Origin: Clostridia bacterium
GTDB lineage: Bacteria > Bacillota > DSM-521 > Neomoorellales > SLTJ01
Direction: 5' to 3'
Length of the DNA stretch: 64,000 nt
NCBI GenBank assembly: GCA_004347685.1
Contig: SLTJ01000046.1
Coordinates: 1-64,000 of the forward strand
A program made the position numbers and the translations under genes. This document shows positions 54,402 through 62,622 of this stretch, piece by piece. Numbering within the stretch: position 1 is the first letter of the stretch; each line of letters opens with the position of its first letter. The notes beneath the pieces are model-generated. The model was not told where the DNA came from and did not search any database. It was given only the letters and a program-made list of their open reading frames with translations.

Positions 54402-54617
54402 GTGATAACCGCACTTCGCCTTGCGCGCATGAAAACAGGCAAGACGCTTCGGTCTTTCGCTAATGAGAACCACTTTTCGGAAGTCATGCTAAGTCGTATT
54501 GAGCGTGGGCAAGCCTACGTGCCCCCGAACTGGCGGGAAAAACTGGCCCAGGCCCTGGGGGTGCGGGTGGAAGACATCTGTGACCCGGTCACCGGCTGGC
54601 CTCGTCTGGCCGGATAA
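54402..54617 (+). CDS. Xre-family DNA-binding regulator
   Basis: A 71-residue Cro/CI-type helix-turn-helix (LRLARMKTGKTLRSFANENHFSEVMLSRIERGQAYVPPNWREKLAQALGVRVEDIC). GTG 54402 is 6 bases after GAGGTG; GTG 54393 is inside that site. TTGAGC (54330-54335), 18-bp spacer and TAGTAT (54354-54359) form a likely promoter. It is probably the element's early regulator. A GGCCAGGC/GCCTGGCC hairpin (54629-54658) follows. Confidence 0.85.
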   Translation: MITALRLARMKTGKTLRSFANENHFSEVMLSRIERGQAYVPPNWREKLAQALGVRVEDICDPVTGWPRLAG

Positions 54618-54746
54618 GCAAAACAACAGGCCAGGCGCTTTGGGGCGGCGGCCTGGCCGGGGCGAGAAGAACGGGAACAATATTCCTTTTCGCCTCTGAT
54701 TATACCAAAGCACCCACAATAAAAGCAATATGCGGCGGTGGTTGAA

Positions 54747-55103
54747 ATGAAAGGCATACCGGTGAAGGCTTTAACACCACAAGGTTGGCGGACCGTTGGC
54801 ACCCTGCAGGGGTTTACATTCATCAAGCGGGTGAAGAAATCCCAACACTTCCACAGGATAACCCAAAGCTGGGGTGTGCAGAAGGACGTGCTGGCCGAAC
54901 TGGAACGGCGTGGCGTGAAAGAAGTTAGGGTGGAGGACACCGAAACCGGAACGGTTTACCTGGCCCCCCTCCGGGCTTTCCGGGAGCACGGCTTCACCTT
55001 GGACTTCGGCCACGGCGAGCAAATTTTCCTGCGGGTGCAGTATTGGCAGGTTATTGCCCACGACACAGCCCCCAGACAGCAGGCTTTGCCTTTTAGGTGG
55101 TGA
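54747..55103 (+). CDS. Unknown protein upstream of the primase-helicase
   Basis: A 118-residue protein (MKGIPVKALTPQGWRTVGTLQGFTFIKRVKKSQHFHRITQSWGVQKDVLAELERRGVKEVRVEDTETGTVYLAPLRAF..FLRVQYWQVI). The family is not known to me. The stop overlaps the primase start, so the two are coupled. ATG 54747 or GTG 54738. Confidence 0.75.
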   Translation: MKGIPVKALTPQGWRTVGTLQGFTFIKRVKKSQHFHRITQSWGVQKDVLAELERRGVKEVRVEDTETGTVYLAPLRAFREHGFTLDFGHGEQIFLRVQYWQVIAHDTAPRQQALPFRW

Positions 55104-58100
55104 GACAGTTGGATTTTTCGACTTTTGACCTTAAGGAGCGAATAAAGGAGGCCAACCCCATTGAGGAGGTTATTGGCGAGGTAATCACCCTCAAGAAGCG
55201 GGGCAGGGTTTTGGTGGGAGCCCACCATACCCACGGCAGCGAGAGCGGGACCAGCTTCAACGTTGACCCCCAGCAGGGGCTTAATCACTGCTGGAACTGC
55301 GGTGAAGGTGGGGACGTTTTCACCTGGGTTATGAACACCCAAAGCTGCTCTTTCCCGGAGGCCCTGCGTATCCTGGCCCAAAGAGCGGGCATCCCCCTGC
55401 CGGAGCGGGAGCCGGAGGAGCGGGCGAAGCAGGAAGCCCTCTGGCAGGAGCGGCGGGAACTGGAGAAGGTTTTCCTGGAGGCGGCCCGCTTCTACCACAG
55501 CCAGCTTACCCCGGAACTCAAAGCTTGGGCTTTCGAGAAGTGGGGGCTGCTGCCGGAAACCCTGGACCGCTACCTGGTGGGGTTTGCCCCGGTTGACGGC
55601 GCGGCCCTGAAGGAGCACCTGAAGGCCAAAGGCTTTGCCCCAGACCTGCTCAAAAAAACGGGGCTGTTTGTGAAGGCCGGGAGCAAGGGCTTTGTAGACT
55701 TCTTCCAAGGGCGGCTTATTTTTCCCTACTGGCAGTCCCTGCCCGTGGAAGGCGGTGACGGCGGCGGCCCTGCCGGTGGCATAGCCTGCTATTTCATTGG
55801 CCGGCAAACCGAATTCACCCCTGACCACCCCTGGGAGGCCGGGAAGTACAAGAAACAACTTACCCATTCCGAGGGGCACCCCTACGTTTCCCAAGCGGTA
55901 GCCAATTACTATTTCTACGGGGAGCACAGTACCAGGGGCCTCCAGGATGGGAGTTTGTTCGTCACCGAAGGCGTGGCCGACTGCCTGGCGGCTCTGCAAG
56001 TCGGGCTGCCCGCCATTTCCCCCTGCACCACCAGTTTTTCTAGTGCTACCCATGAACGGCTGCTGCGGCTTTGCGCCAAGGCCAGGATGGTATACCTGGT
56101 AAACGATAGCGAAGAAAGCAAGGCCGGGGAAAAAGGAGCCCTGGCCACAGCGGAATTTCTGGAAACCAACGGCGTTAATGCCCGGCTGGTGGAGCTCCCC
56201 AGGCCACAAGGCGTAGACAAGGTAGACCTGGCCGAGTATCTGAAAGACCATAGCCCGGAGGAGTTACGGGCTTTGACCAAGGAGGCCAGGACTGCATGGG
56301 AGATACGGCTGGCGGCCCTGCCGGTGGGTAAGGACGGCTACAACAACTTCCTGGTAGTACAAGAGTTTACCAAAAGTATACTGCACTCCTGCCCCGATGA
56401 AGACAGGGTTGAAGCTTTCCTAGAGCACCACGTCAAGCAGAAGTTTGGACTGAAGGCCCAGGAGACTGATGCTCTGCTGAAAGAGTACAGGGCAGCCCGC
56501 AAGAGCCAGGAGGAGCGGGAAAAGGAGAAGGCCAGGGAAGAAGCCCGCAAGAAAGCCCTAGAAGCCTGGAAGGCGGCCCCGATAAAGCAGGAACTCCTGC
56601 GGTATGAATGGGAGTGCGATGACAACAAGACCCGGCCTGAACTGGCTGAGAAGGCCCGTATCTGTTACAACTGGCTGGCGGCCAACGGCGGGAAATTCTT
56701 CTGTTCCGAGACGGGGGAGGTCTGGCTTTGCTACCAGGATACTTTCTACCAGGTGGGCAATTACCGGCCCTTCAATGCCCTGATGTTTGGCCTGAGCGAC
56801 TTAAACCCGGCTACTGCCGAAGGCCGGGCGATATGGGAGGCCCTGCAATCCCTGGGGTACACCCTGGGGCAGCGGGTGACAATCGGCGGCTGGCTGTTCA
56901 CTGACCGCAAAAACCGGAGCATCTACGTCAACCTCCAGGCAGGCCAGTTGGCCCGGATAAGGCCCGGCGAAGTGGCCATCATTCCCAATGCGGTGAATGA
57001 GGAAGGCATCCTGCTCACCAATGACCCCAGTTTTACTCCCCTGGAGTTTCAGGAAAGAGCGGACAAGCGGCAGGCCATGAGACTGCTTAAGCAGGTGGTA
57101 GTGGACAACCTGGCCTGCCCCGTTTACTCCAGGTGGTTCGTCACAACCTGGGCTTTGACCTGCTTCCTGATGGGCTTTGCCGGGGAAACCCTGCCCCTGC
57201 ACCGGAATTCCGGGGCCAGCGGCGAGGGTAAGACCTGGGGAGCCCGGCTAATCTCTTACCTGATATACGGCCAGGACATGGTAGGCAGGGGAACAGATGC
57301 CGCTAACTTCTCCGAAGGGGTTAGGGTGCCTCTCCTGTTTGAGGATAACCTGGAGGCCCGCAATATGACCGTGGAGAAGCGGGACTTCCTGCTGATGGTG
57401 GCCACCGGAGCCCGGAAAAGGAAGCGGGACACCAAGACCCCCACCGGCGTAATCCACGAAAAACCCCAGGCCCTGGTGATGACTACGGGCATTGAGCCTT
57501 TTTACGACCAGGAAATACTTAACCGGACTTATGAAACCGAGTTTAACCGGCATAACTACCGCAACCCGGCTTTCGTGGAGGTGGAGGCGATAGACGCCAT
57601 TACCGCCAACCGGGACCGAATCCTTTCCGGTTTCTTCTACCTGCTGGCCCAGGACGTGCTGCCCCGGCTAACAGAGGAACAGCGAAGGTGGAAGATGTGG
57701 CTTGCCGGTAAATTCCCCGGCTGGCCGAAGGATAGAACCAATGACTATCTAGCCACCATGATGGCCCTGTTCTGCGCCATGCGGCCCTACGTTGACCAAC
57801 TGGAGGCCCCCTGGGAGGAGCCCAGCCCCTGGGAGGATACAGAGGAAGCCGTCTTCCTCTCCTGGGTGAGTACCCAGTACGAGGCCCAGGAGGAGAGCGG
57901 CAAGGAGACTTCGGAAGTGGTCTGGTTTTTCGAGGGGCTTTACCGGGAGTGGCGGCGGTATGAGAAGATGCGGAAAGAAGCCGAAAAGGTGGCAACCCGG
58001 CAAATTGCCGTGGGTGAAGTCCCCGACATGGAGCTAGGCCGGGACTACTTTGCCGAGAACTACCGGCTGGAGGCCAGAGAAGAATACGGCAGGTTTACCT

Positions 58101-58339
58101 TCCTGGCGAGCCCGGCTGACCTCTTTACCGCTTACAACCTGCTCTGCAAAAACCTCAACAAGCGGCAGATTTACTCCAATGCCCGCCAGTTGGGGCAGCG
58201 GATAAACAATGACAAAGAGCTATTGGAGGCCAAGGGTTGGATAGTGCCAGACAGCAGTAAGCCGGTTCGGAAGTCCAATGCTACCCGTTATTACCTCTGG
58301 GAGCGTAGGGAGGAATACCAGGATGACGATGTAATTTAG
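55097..58339 (+). CDS. Phage/plasmid-type primase-helicase
   Basis: A 1080-residue replication protein. N-terminal CHC2-like zinc finger with His as first ligand (GAHHTHGSES..NHCWNCGEGGDVFTWVM), a TOPRIM domain (LFVTEGVADCLAAL, VYLVNDSEESKAGEKGA), a charged linker at 465-500, and a C-terminal ATPase with GASGEGKTWGARL as Walker A and VPLLFEDNLE as probable Walker B. The fusion of primase and helicase is usual in phages and satellites. It lies just before an iteron-like array, so it probably starts replication of the element there. Confidence 0.88.
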   Translation: MVRQLDFSTFDLKERIKEANPIEEVIGEVITLKKRGRVLVGAHHTHGSESGTSFNVDPQQGLNHCWNCGEGGDVFTWVMNTQSCSFPEALRILAQRAGIPLPEREPEERAKQEALWQERRELEKVFLEAARFYHSQLTPELKAWAFEKWGLLPETLDRYLVGFAPVDGAALKEHLKAKGFAPDLLKKTGLFVKAGSKGFVDFFQGRLIFPYWQSLPVEGGDGGGPAGGIACYFIGRQTEFTPDHPWEAGKYKKQLTHSEGHPYVSQAVANYYFYGEHSTRGLQDGSLFVTEGVADCLAALQVGLPAISPCTTSFSSATHERLLRLCAKARMVYLVNDSEESKAGEKGALATAEFLETNGVNARLVELPRPQGVDKVDLAEYLKDHSPEELRALTKEARTAWEIRLAALPVGKDGYNNFLVVQEFTKSILHSCPDEDRVEAFLEHHVKQKFGLKAQETDALLKEYRAARKSQEEREKEKAREEARKKALEAWKAAPIKQELLRYEWECDDNKTRPELAEKARICYNWLAANGGKFFCSETGEVWLCYQDTFYQVGNYRPFNALMFGLSDLNPATAEGRAIWEALQSLGYTLGQRVTIGGWLFTDRKNRSIYVNLQAGQLARIRPGEVAIIPNAVNEEGILLTNDPSFTPLEFQERADKRQAMRLLKQVVVDNLACPVYSRWFVTTWALTCFLMGFAGETLPLHRNSGASGEGKTWGARLISYLIYGQDMVGRGTDAANFSEGVRVPLLFEDNLEARNMTVEKRDFLLMVATGARKRKRDTKTPTGVIHEKPQALVMTTGIEPFYDQEILNRTYETEFNRHNYRNPAFVEVEAIDAITANRDRILSGFFYLLAQDVLPRLTEEQRRWKMWLAGKFPGWPKDRTNDYLATMMALFCAMRPYVDQLEAPWEEPSPWEDTEEAVFLSWVSTQYEAQEESGKETSEVVWFFEGLYREWRRYEKMRKEAEKVATRQIAVGEVPDMELGRDYFAENYRLEAREEYGRFTFLASPADLFTAYNLLCKNLNKRQIYSNARQLGQRINNDKELLEAKGWIVPDSSKPVRKSNATRYYLWERREEYQDDDVI

Positions 58340-58348
58340 CAGCAAAGC

Positions 58349-58733
58349 GTGGCAAAGCTACCTTTGCCACGAGCTTTGCCACCAGCTTTGCCACCAGCTT
58401 TGCCACGTCATTTTATATCCCTTAAACCATTGGGAGAGTAAGAGTAGAGAGTAGTTGAGGGGCATTCGTGGCAAAGGTTTTGAGGAAGTGTCCCTTATAT
58501 ATAGGCCACTCTTACCCGCTATGCTCAATCGGGACATAACGACTTCGGGAAAAATTATATACGTATATAGAAGCTCTTATTTTGCTTTGCCACGGGCTTT
58601 GCCACGGTGCTTTGCCACTTACTCTCCCAAGGGTTTGCGGGCTGGCAATAAATAGAAAAACAGGGGGTGTCCCTGAAACCCTTGCGGCTCTAAGTGGCAA
58701 AGCACTTTCGACCTTTGCCACGACCTTTGCCAC
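58349..58733. repeat. Twelve TTTGCCAC iterons: probable replication origin
   Basis: CTTTGCCAC occurs nine times on the + strand in three groups: 58362, 58374, 58386, 58398; 58585, 58597, 58610; 58713, 58725 (starts), mostly 12 bp apart, about one helix turn. GTGGCAAAG (opposite strand) occurs at 58349, 58468 and 58694. Between groups lie AT-rich stretches (ATTTTATATCCC, AAAAATTATATACGTATATAG). Iterons, an AT-rich unwinding region and an adjacent primase-helicase gene are the parts of an origin. No convincing gene lies in 58340-58761. Confidence 0.8.
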
Positions 58734-58761
58734 ACCCACCTTTTTTGAGGAGGTATCAACA

Positions 58762-58968
58762 GTGGTCTACATCCGTGAATGTCCCTCTTGTCATAGGCGA
58801 TACCGAGACGTTGACCGCTCCAACCGGCGTATCTGGCGGGTTGTGAGGGGAGTTGACCGGCGGGGAAAACCGTACACCCACAAAAGCCCCCGGTGCCCCC
58901 ATTGCAACCGGGTGCTAAAGATTGTGGAGTTTCAATGGTGGGTTGAACCGAGGGAGGAGGTGAAGTAA
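58762..58968 (+). CDS. Small zinc-ribbon protein
   Basis: A 68-residue basic protein with two Cys pairs (ECPSCHRRYRDVDRSNRRIW, then RCPHCNRVLKIVEFQWWV), a likely zinc ribbon for DNA or RNA binding. GTG 58762 follows GAGGAGGT; the frame upstream to 58582 runs through the iterons and is discarded. First gene of a rightward set of small genes. Confidence 0.75.
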   Translation: MVYIRECPSCHRRYRDVDRSNRRIWRVVRGVDRRGKPYTHKSPRCPHCNRVLKIVEFQWWVEPREEVK

Positions 58969-58969
58969 G

Positions 58970-59155
58970 GTGGCTGACCTGGAAGACCGCATCCTTGACT
59001 TGGACCCTGTCGACCTGGAAGACCTGGCCGAGGAACATCCCGGCGTAGCAGAGTGGCTGGAGGCCCTCAAGGCCGGGGAGGACGTAGAGGGTATGTTGGA
59101 GGATTTCGACGTAGACGAAGACGAGGTAGAAGCCTACATTGACGAAAACTTCTAA
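58970..59155 (+). CDS. Small acidic protein
   Basis: A 61-residue protein with about 40 % Asp and Glu (DLEDRILDLDPVDLEDLAEEHPG..EGMLEDFDVDEDEVEAYIDENF). GTG start after GGAGGAGGTGAAG. No family known. Such acidic small proteins in phages are sometimes DNA mimics, but nothing here proves it. Confidence 0.7.
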   Translation: MADLEDRILDLDPVDLEDLAEEHPGVAEWLEALKAGEDVEGMLEDFDVDEDEVEAYIDENF

Positions 59156-59170
59156 GAGGGAGGGCTGGCC

Positions 59171-59347
59171 GTGCAGTACCCAACACATGAGGAGCAGATA
59201 CTTGCCGGCCAGCCGGCCAACCCCACCTGCCCGTTAAGGACGGGGATTAACGGCGGCTGCACCCCTGGCTGTGCGTGGTGGGTGCGTGGCCGGTGCGCGG
59301 TGGTATGGCTGGCGGAGTTGGCGGCGAGGGAGGTGAGGCTGGCATGA
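59171..59347 (+). CDS. 58-residue Cys-containing protein
   Basis: Starts GTG 59171, 5 bases after GAGGGAGGG. Cys at 20, 30, 34 and 42 (NPTCPLRTGINGGCTPGCAWWVRGRCAVVWL) could bind zinc or a cluster. The stop overlaps the next ATG (ATGA). The overlap and SD support translation; the function is unknown. Confidence 0.6.
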   Translation: MQYPTHEEQILAGQPANPTCPLRTGINGGCTPGCAWWVRGRCAVVWLAELAAREVRLA

Positions 59348-59526
59348 CCCCCATGCAGGCGATTCGTAGAAAGTGCCTTGAGTGTTCAGGTGGTAGTGCT
59401 GCCGAAGTGAGGCTGTGCCCAATTCAGACCTGCCCCTTGTACATTTTTCGTTTCGGCAGGCGGCCAAGGGTAAATGTACCTGCCGGGGGACATCGGGGCG
59501 AAAGTGGGCGGCTAGGTGCCCAGTAA
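59344..59526 (+). CDS. Phage-type small zinc protein (CLECSGGS family)
   Basis: A 60-residue protein, MTPMQAIRRKCLECSGGSAAEVRLCPIQTCPLYIFRFGRRPR. The KCLECSGGS-x4-VRLCPI-x2-CPLY-x-FR-x-GRRP pattern is common in Firmicute prophages and binds a metal by four Cys. ATG overlaps the previous gene. Function unknown. Confidence 0.8.
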   Translation: MTPMQAIRRKCLECSGGSAAEVRLCPIQTCPLYIFRFGRRPRVNVPAGGHRGESGRLGAQ

Positions 59527-59564
59527 ACGCGAAAGAAGGCCATTTGAGAAGGAGGGTGGTCAAG

Positions 59565-59825
59565 GTGCCCAAGCCGGTAGTGGCACGAAAACTGCCCCCT
59601 TACCGTGGGCAGCCCTACTGGGAGCGGGAGAAGCCCCAGGAAGTCAAGACGGGCAGAATATGGCTGTCCTACTATCCTGGAGCTGGCAAGTTACAGATAG
59701 CCGGGTACTTCACCAAGGACGGCGAGGATGTGCGTACCAAAGTTGTGACGCTGAACCAGGAAGACTTGACCCTGCACCCGGCGGCCAAGGCGTTGTTGTC
59801 GGACTTTTTGACGGCGGCGGAGTGA
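59565..59825 (+). CDS. Unknown element protein
   Basis: An 86-residue protein (VARKLPPYRGQPYWEREKPQEVKTGRIWLSYYPGAGKLQIAGYFTKDGEDVRTKVVTLNQEDL). Not recognised; looks like a small beta-rich fold. GTG 59565 after GGAGGGTGG. The frame upstream to 59415 overlaps the previous gene and is discarded. Confidence 0.65.
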   Translation: MPKPVVARKLPPYRGQPYWEREKPQEVKTGRIWLSYYPGAGKLQIAGYFTKDGEDVRTKVVTLNQEDLTLHPAAKALLSDFLTAAE

Positions 59826-59944
59826 GGAGGCTGGAGGATGATAGTGACCCTGGCCCGGTGAAGGAAGTATAATTGAGGTAACTGAGCCACAAGAACTTTG
59901 CGGCAAAACTATTAAGGTATTTTCCGAAAAGGAGGGTTACTGAG

Positions 59945-60421
59945 GTGCCAACCCAATGCACGGCCAAATCAAAGCACACCGGCCAGCAATGCCGGGCTTA
60001 CGCCGTCAACGGCACCGATAAATGCAGGGTGCATGGCGGTATGACGCCCATTAAACACGGCCTGTATTCCAAATATACCAAGGCCAAACTTGGCGCTTTA
60101 ATCGCCGAATTGAGAGACAACCCGGCGCTGACCGACATAAAGGAACACGTTGCCTTCATGTTCGCGTTACTTATTAAGAAACTGGAGGCCATGCAGGAGA
60201 GGTTTACCGACGAGGACATTAGCCACCTTACTACCTTAAGCGAAAAGATTACCAAGGCCATAGAACGCTGGCACAAGGTGGCTTTCGGCGAGAAGTATAT
60301 TCTCCAGATTGAAGAAATCCAAACCCTCATCAATCAGATTGTGGTGATAATCAGGCAGGAAGTCCATGACCCTGCCACCGTGGAGCGGCTGGCAAAGCGG
60401 CTGCAAGAAGTGAGGTGGTAA
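59945..60421 (+). CDS. HGGxTP-motif phage protein
   Basis: A 158-residue protein. The N-terminus (CTAKSKHTGQQCRAYAVNGTDKCRVHGGMTPIKHGLYSKYT) is the Cys-His HGG motif region found in phage and element proteins, often near terminase small subunits. The rest is helical (about 40-155). GTG start with AAGGAGGG. A TATAAT at 59868-59873 may be a promoter. Confidence 0.75.
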   Translation: MPTQCTAKSKHTGQQCRAYAVNGTDKCRVHGGMTPIKHGLYSKYTKAKLGALIAELRDNPALTDIKEHVAFMFALLIKKLEAMQERFTDEDISHLTTLSEKITKAIERWHKVAFGEKYILQIEEIQTLINQIVVIIRQEVHDPATVERLAKRLQEVRW

Positions 60422-60422
60422 C

Positions 60423-60713
60423 ATGCTGGAGCGCCAAATTTTAACGACCATCGGTCAGAAGCTGTTGGAGCGCGGCAAGTGCCCCTACGACCCCGCCTGC
60501 CTCTACGGTAGCGGCGACAGGTGCGCGGCACCCAAGGAGGTATGGGAGGAGAAGGCCATGGCGATAGCCAAGGACATTTCCCGGGAGCCCGGCCATATCG
60601 GTGTCCCCAACTTGATGTGGCCCGGCCCCTGGCCCTGTGATGACGTGGTTGCCGTGGTGTTCGACCTCCCCAGACCGCCCGAGGATGAACTGTTCCGAGA
60701 AGGGAGGCGGTAA
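60423..60713 (+). CDS. Unknown protein, MLxxxLxxIGxKLL type
   Basis: A 96-residue protein starting MLERQILTTIGQKLLERGK, with four Cys, three of them near residues 20-34 (CPYDPACLYGSGDRC). Its N-terminus resembles that of the next gene. ATG follows directly after the HGG protein gene (GAGGTGGTAAC). Function unknown. Confidence 0.7.
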   Translation: MLERQILTTIGQKLLERGKCPYDPACLYGSGDRCAAPKEVWEEKAMAIAKDISREPGHIGVPNLMWPGPWPCDDVVAVVFDLPRPPEDELFREGRR

Positions 60714-60715
60714 CT

Positions 60716-60982
60716 ATGTTGACTAAAGTCCTATTGCACGAAATCGGCGAGAAGTTGCTTGCCAAAGAAAAGTATGGTGGCATCGTTTGCGTAACGGACA
60801 GGGTTTCCCCACCAGGGCTTTACGGCGAGGAGCCGCCGATACCGGAGGGCCACCTGCGAGTTCACCTTGGTGCGGAGTTTGTTGACGTGCCAAGAGAAGG
60901 GGCCGAGGAGTGGCTGGCTGAACACGTGGACGAGGCTGCCCTTGTCATATGGGTTGTGGCTGGCGCTTATATAGGCCCGTAG
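60716..60982 (+). CDS. Unknown protein, paralogue-like N-terminus
   Basis: An 88-residue protein starting MLTKVLLHEIGEKLLAKEK, matching the previous product in the pattern ML-x-K/R-x-L-x3-IG-x-KLL-x3-K; the rest differs. It has SD GGGAGGCGG. It ends the rightward operon, followed at once by a terminator. Confidence 0.7.
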   Translation: MLTKVLLHEIGEKLLAKEKYGGIVCVTDRVSPPGLYGEEPPIPEGHLRVHLGAEFVDVPREGAEEWLAEHVDEAALVIWVVAGAYIGP

Positions 60983-60992
60983 ACAAGGCGAA

Positions 60993-61029
60993 GGGGCCGG
61001 GCAGGTACTTAGCATTGCCCGGCCCTTTT
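60993..61029 (+). terminator. Terminator of the rightward element operon
   Basis: GGGCCGGGCA (60994-61003) pairs with TGCCCGGCCC (61016-61025), followed by TTTTC. Confidence 0.9.
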
Positions 61030-61358
61030 CTGCGTTGTTTTCCCGTTGTTCTCACGTTCAGGAGCCACGGAAACGGCTGGGCAGGTATAGACCCATTTTC
61101 GCGCCATTTTCATGGGCTTGTAGGGGCTAGTGGAACACCGGAACGGAATGTCAGCCCCAAAAAGCGAACCGGGCGGAACCGAACCTGGGCAAAAAAAAGC
61201 CGGGCTTTGCGGCCCGGCTGCTGGCCCCAGGATGGGCGTTTTAGCCTTTGCAGGTATAAAACCATTAGGACGGGGAGAAAGGCCCCTTGCACCAAACGGT
61301 AAAAATGGCAAAGCAGGGAGGAAGTGGCTACTTGCCTTCCTCCTCTCCGTCCCCAATA
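61030..61358. other. Gene-free stretch with a 17-bp direct repeat
   Basis: GCAGGTATAGACCCATT (61081-61097) and GCAGGTATAAAACCATT (61250-61266) agree in 15 of 17 bases. They lie downstream of the integrase gene and could be arm-type binding sites, but there are only two copies. Apart from the minus-strand terminator I see nothing else. Confidence 0.4.
61191..61219 (-). terminator. Terminator of the integrase gene
   Basis: AGCCGGGC (61198-61205) and GCCCGGCT (61212-61219) form an 8-bp stem; on the minus strand TTTTTTTT follows. Confidence 0.9.
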
Positions 61359-62186
61359 TCAGCAGCTAGCCGCCAGGCGAAACAATTTTTCCGGTAAAGT
61401 TTTCGCATACCTTCTGGTAGTGGTAATGCTGGCGTGGCCCATTGCCTCCTGTATCACGTCCAGACTGTGGCCCTGCCGGAGAAGGTTAGTCCCGAAAGTA
61501 TGACGGCAACGGTGCGGGTGGAACTTAACCCCCGTGGCCTTCCTACACTCCCTGGCGTGGTATTCCAGGTTGGCGTAGGAAGCGAATAACGGCTGTCCTT
61601 CAGGTAGGCCCGTGGCCCATTGCACCAACTCCTTAGCGCATTGTCTGTCCGTCACCGGGGCGGTGCGGACCTTGCCCCCTTTGCCGGATACCTCCAGGAA
61701 TACCCGGCCAGTATGCACCACGACATTACTCCTGGTAAGCCGTGCGACTTCGCCGATACGCAAGCCCGCGTACAGCATGACGTGAAAAGCCAGTCTTACA
61801 TGGGGAGGCTTATTCTCAAAGTAGGCCAGCACCTTGCCCACGTCCTCATCCGACAGGTAAGCCACCCTTTCTTCTTCCTGCTTCACCCGGAGCTTTTTCA
61901 CCTGCACCGGGTTGCCTTTTAGCTGGCCTTCTTCCACCAGGTAGGCGTAAAAACTGGACAAGACCGACAGGATAAGGTTCACGCTGGCCGGTTTTAGGTG
62001 GGAAGCCAGGTAATTTCTGAAGCCCTTTGTTTCCTTCCCGTTGACGGCCAGGTAGTCCACGTTGTTTTCAGTCAGCCAGGCCCCGTACTTCTCCAAAGCG
62101 TAGGCGTAGTCTTTGACGGTCTTGGCCGATTTGCCGCTTAGCCTCAAATCGGTTAGAAAACCTTCTACTGCCCGGCGGTAATCCAT
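61359..62186 (-). CDS. Tyrosine recombinase (integrase)
   Basis: A 275-residue enzyme with an N-terminal SAM-like core-binding domain (FLTDLRLSGKSAKTVKDYAYALEKYGAWL) and a full catalytic set: Arg143 (GLRIGEVARL), Lys169 (SGKGGKVR), His225-x2-Arg228 (HPHRCRHTFG), His251 (GHASITTT) and nucleophile Tyr260. No arm-binding AP2 domain, so it is XerC/D-sized. ATG behind GGAGAGGAGAAGG. It is the likely integrase for the tRNA-Glu site, although it lies 8 kb from that end. Confidence 0.93.
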   Translation of the reverse strand: MDYRRAVEGFLTDLRLSGKSAKTVKDYAYALEKYGAWLTENNVDYLAVNGKETKGFRNYLASHLKPASVNLILSVLSSFYAYLVEEGQLKGNPVQVKKLRVKQEEERVAYLSDEDVGKVLAYFENKPPHVRLAFHVMLYAGLRIGEVARLTRSNVVVHTGRVFLEVSGKGGKVRTAPVTDRQCAKELVQWATGLPEGQPLFASYANLEYHARECRKATGVKFHPHRCRHTFGTNLLRQGHSLDVIQEAMGHASITTTRRYAKTLPEKLFRLAASC

Positions 62187-62204
62187 TGTTACCTTCTCCT
62201 CTCC

Positions 62205-62252
62205 AACTAATATATCTTAGTTAGAATATAGCATACCTAAGTTATAAGTCAA
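62205..62252 (-). promoter_or_regulatory. Integrase promoter with repeated TAACTTAG-type operators
   Basis: On the minus strand TTGACT (62252-62247), 16-bp spacer and TATATT (62230-62225). TAACTTAGGTATG and TAACTAAGATATAT repeat around the -10, and AACTAA..TTAGTT is an inverted repeat. A repressor site is likely. Confidence 0.65.
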
Positions 62253-62285
62253 GAGGAAAATTTGGCAGGAGCGAAGAAATCAGCA

Positions 62286-62319
62286 GGGGGAGAGAACCCC
62301 GGCAGGAATTCTCTCCCCC
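62286..62319. other. Long perfect stem-loop upstream of the integrase
   Basis: GGGGGAGAGAA (62286-62296) and TTCTCTCCCCC (62309-62319) form an 11-bp stem with a 12-nt loop and no T-run on either strand. It lies between the leftward operon and the integrase promoter. Confidence 0.6.
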
Positions 62320-62372
62320 TTGGGCGAACCTTTTAACTGCACAAGGCCCCGCCAAGAGTGCGGGCTTCAGCA

Positions 62373-62561
62373 CCGTCCTAATTCCCGGTTAGACCGAAAA
62401 AGGCCGTTTGTATAGATTAGCGAAGTTTGCAAAGCCTTGTCCTGCTTAGTGTTGTTAGTTACTTCCAGCAAGAAAAATAGGTCATCTTTGCCCCTGTTTT
62501 TTAGTGTTTGCTCCCAAATTGCTCCCACGCTGCGTCCAGCAATATCAACGGTTCCAGCCAT
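62373..62561 (-). CDS. Doubtful small protein
   Basis: A possible 62-residue product (MAGTVDIAGRSVGAIWEQTLKNRG..). GGGAG lies 5 bases before the ATG, but a terminator lies immediately upstream and the GCTCCCAAA/GCTCCCA direct repeats in the same region suggest the stretch may have another use. No family recognised. Confidence 0.3.
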
Positions 62562-62570
62562 TTTTGCTCC

Positions 62571-62605
62571 CAAAAAAAGAAAGGCCCGCGCCTGGTCGCA
62601 CGGGC
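62571..62605 (-). terminator. Terminator of the leftward element operon
   Basis: GCCCGCGC (62584-62591) pairs with GCACGGGC (62598-62605) with one G-T pair; on the minus strand CTTTCTTTTTTT follows. Confidence 0.88.
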
Positions 62606-62622
62606 TGAATTATCCGCTTCCC

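Noticed and set aside
58455-58655. A 66-residue frame and the upstream part of the 58582-58968 frame
   Set aside because: They read through the iterons (repeated LCHG / FAT residues) and have no SD; the real start is GTG 58762.
58349-58733. A CRISPR array
   Set aside because: The 9-mer repeats are too short, occur in both orientations and are spaced by 12 bp without spacer-sized unique sequence.
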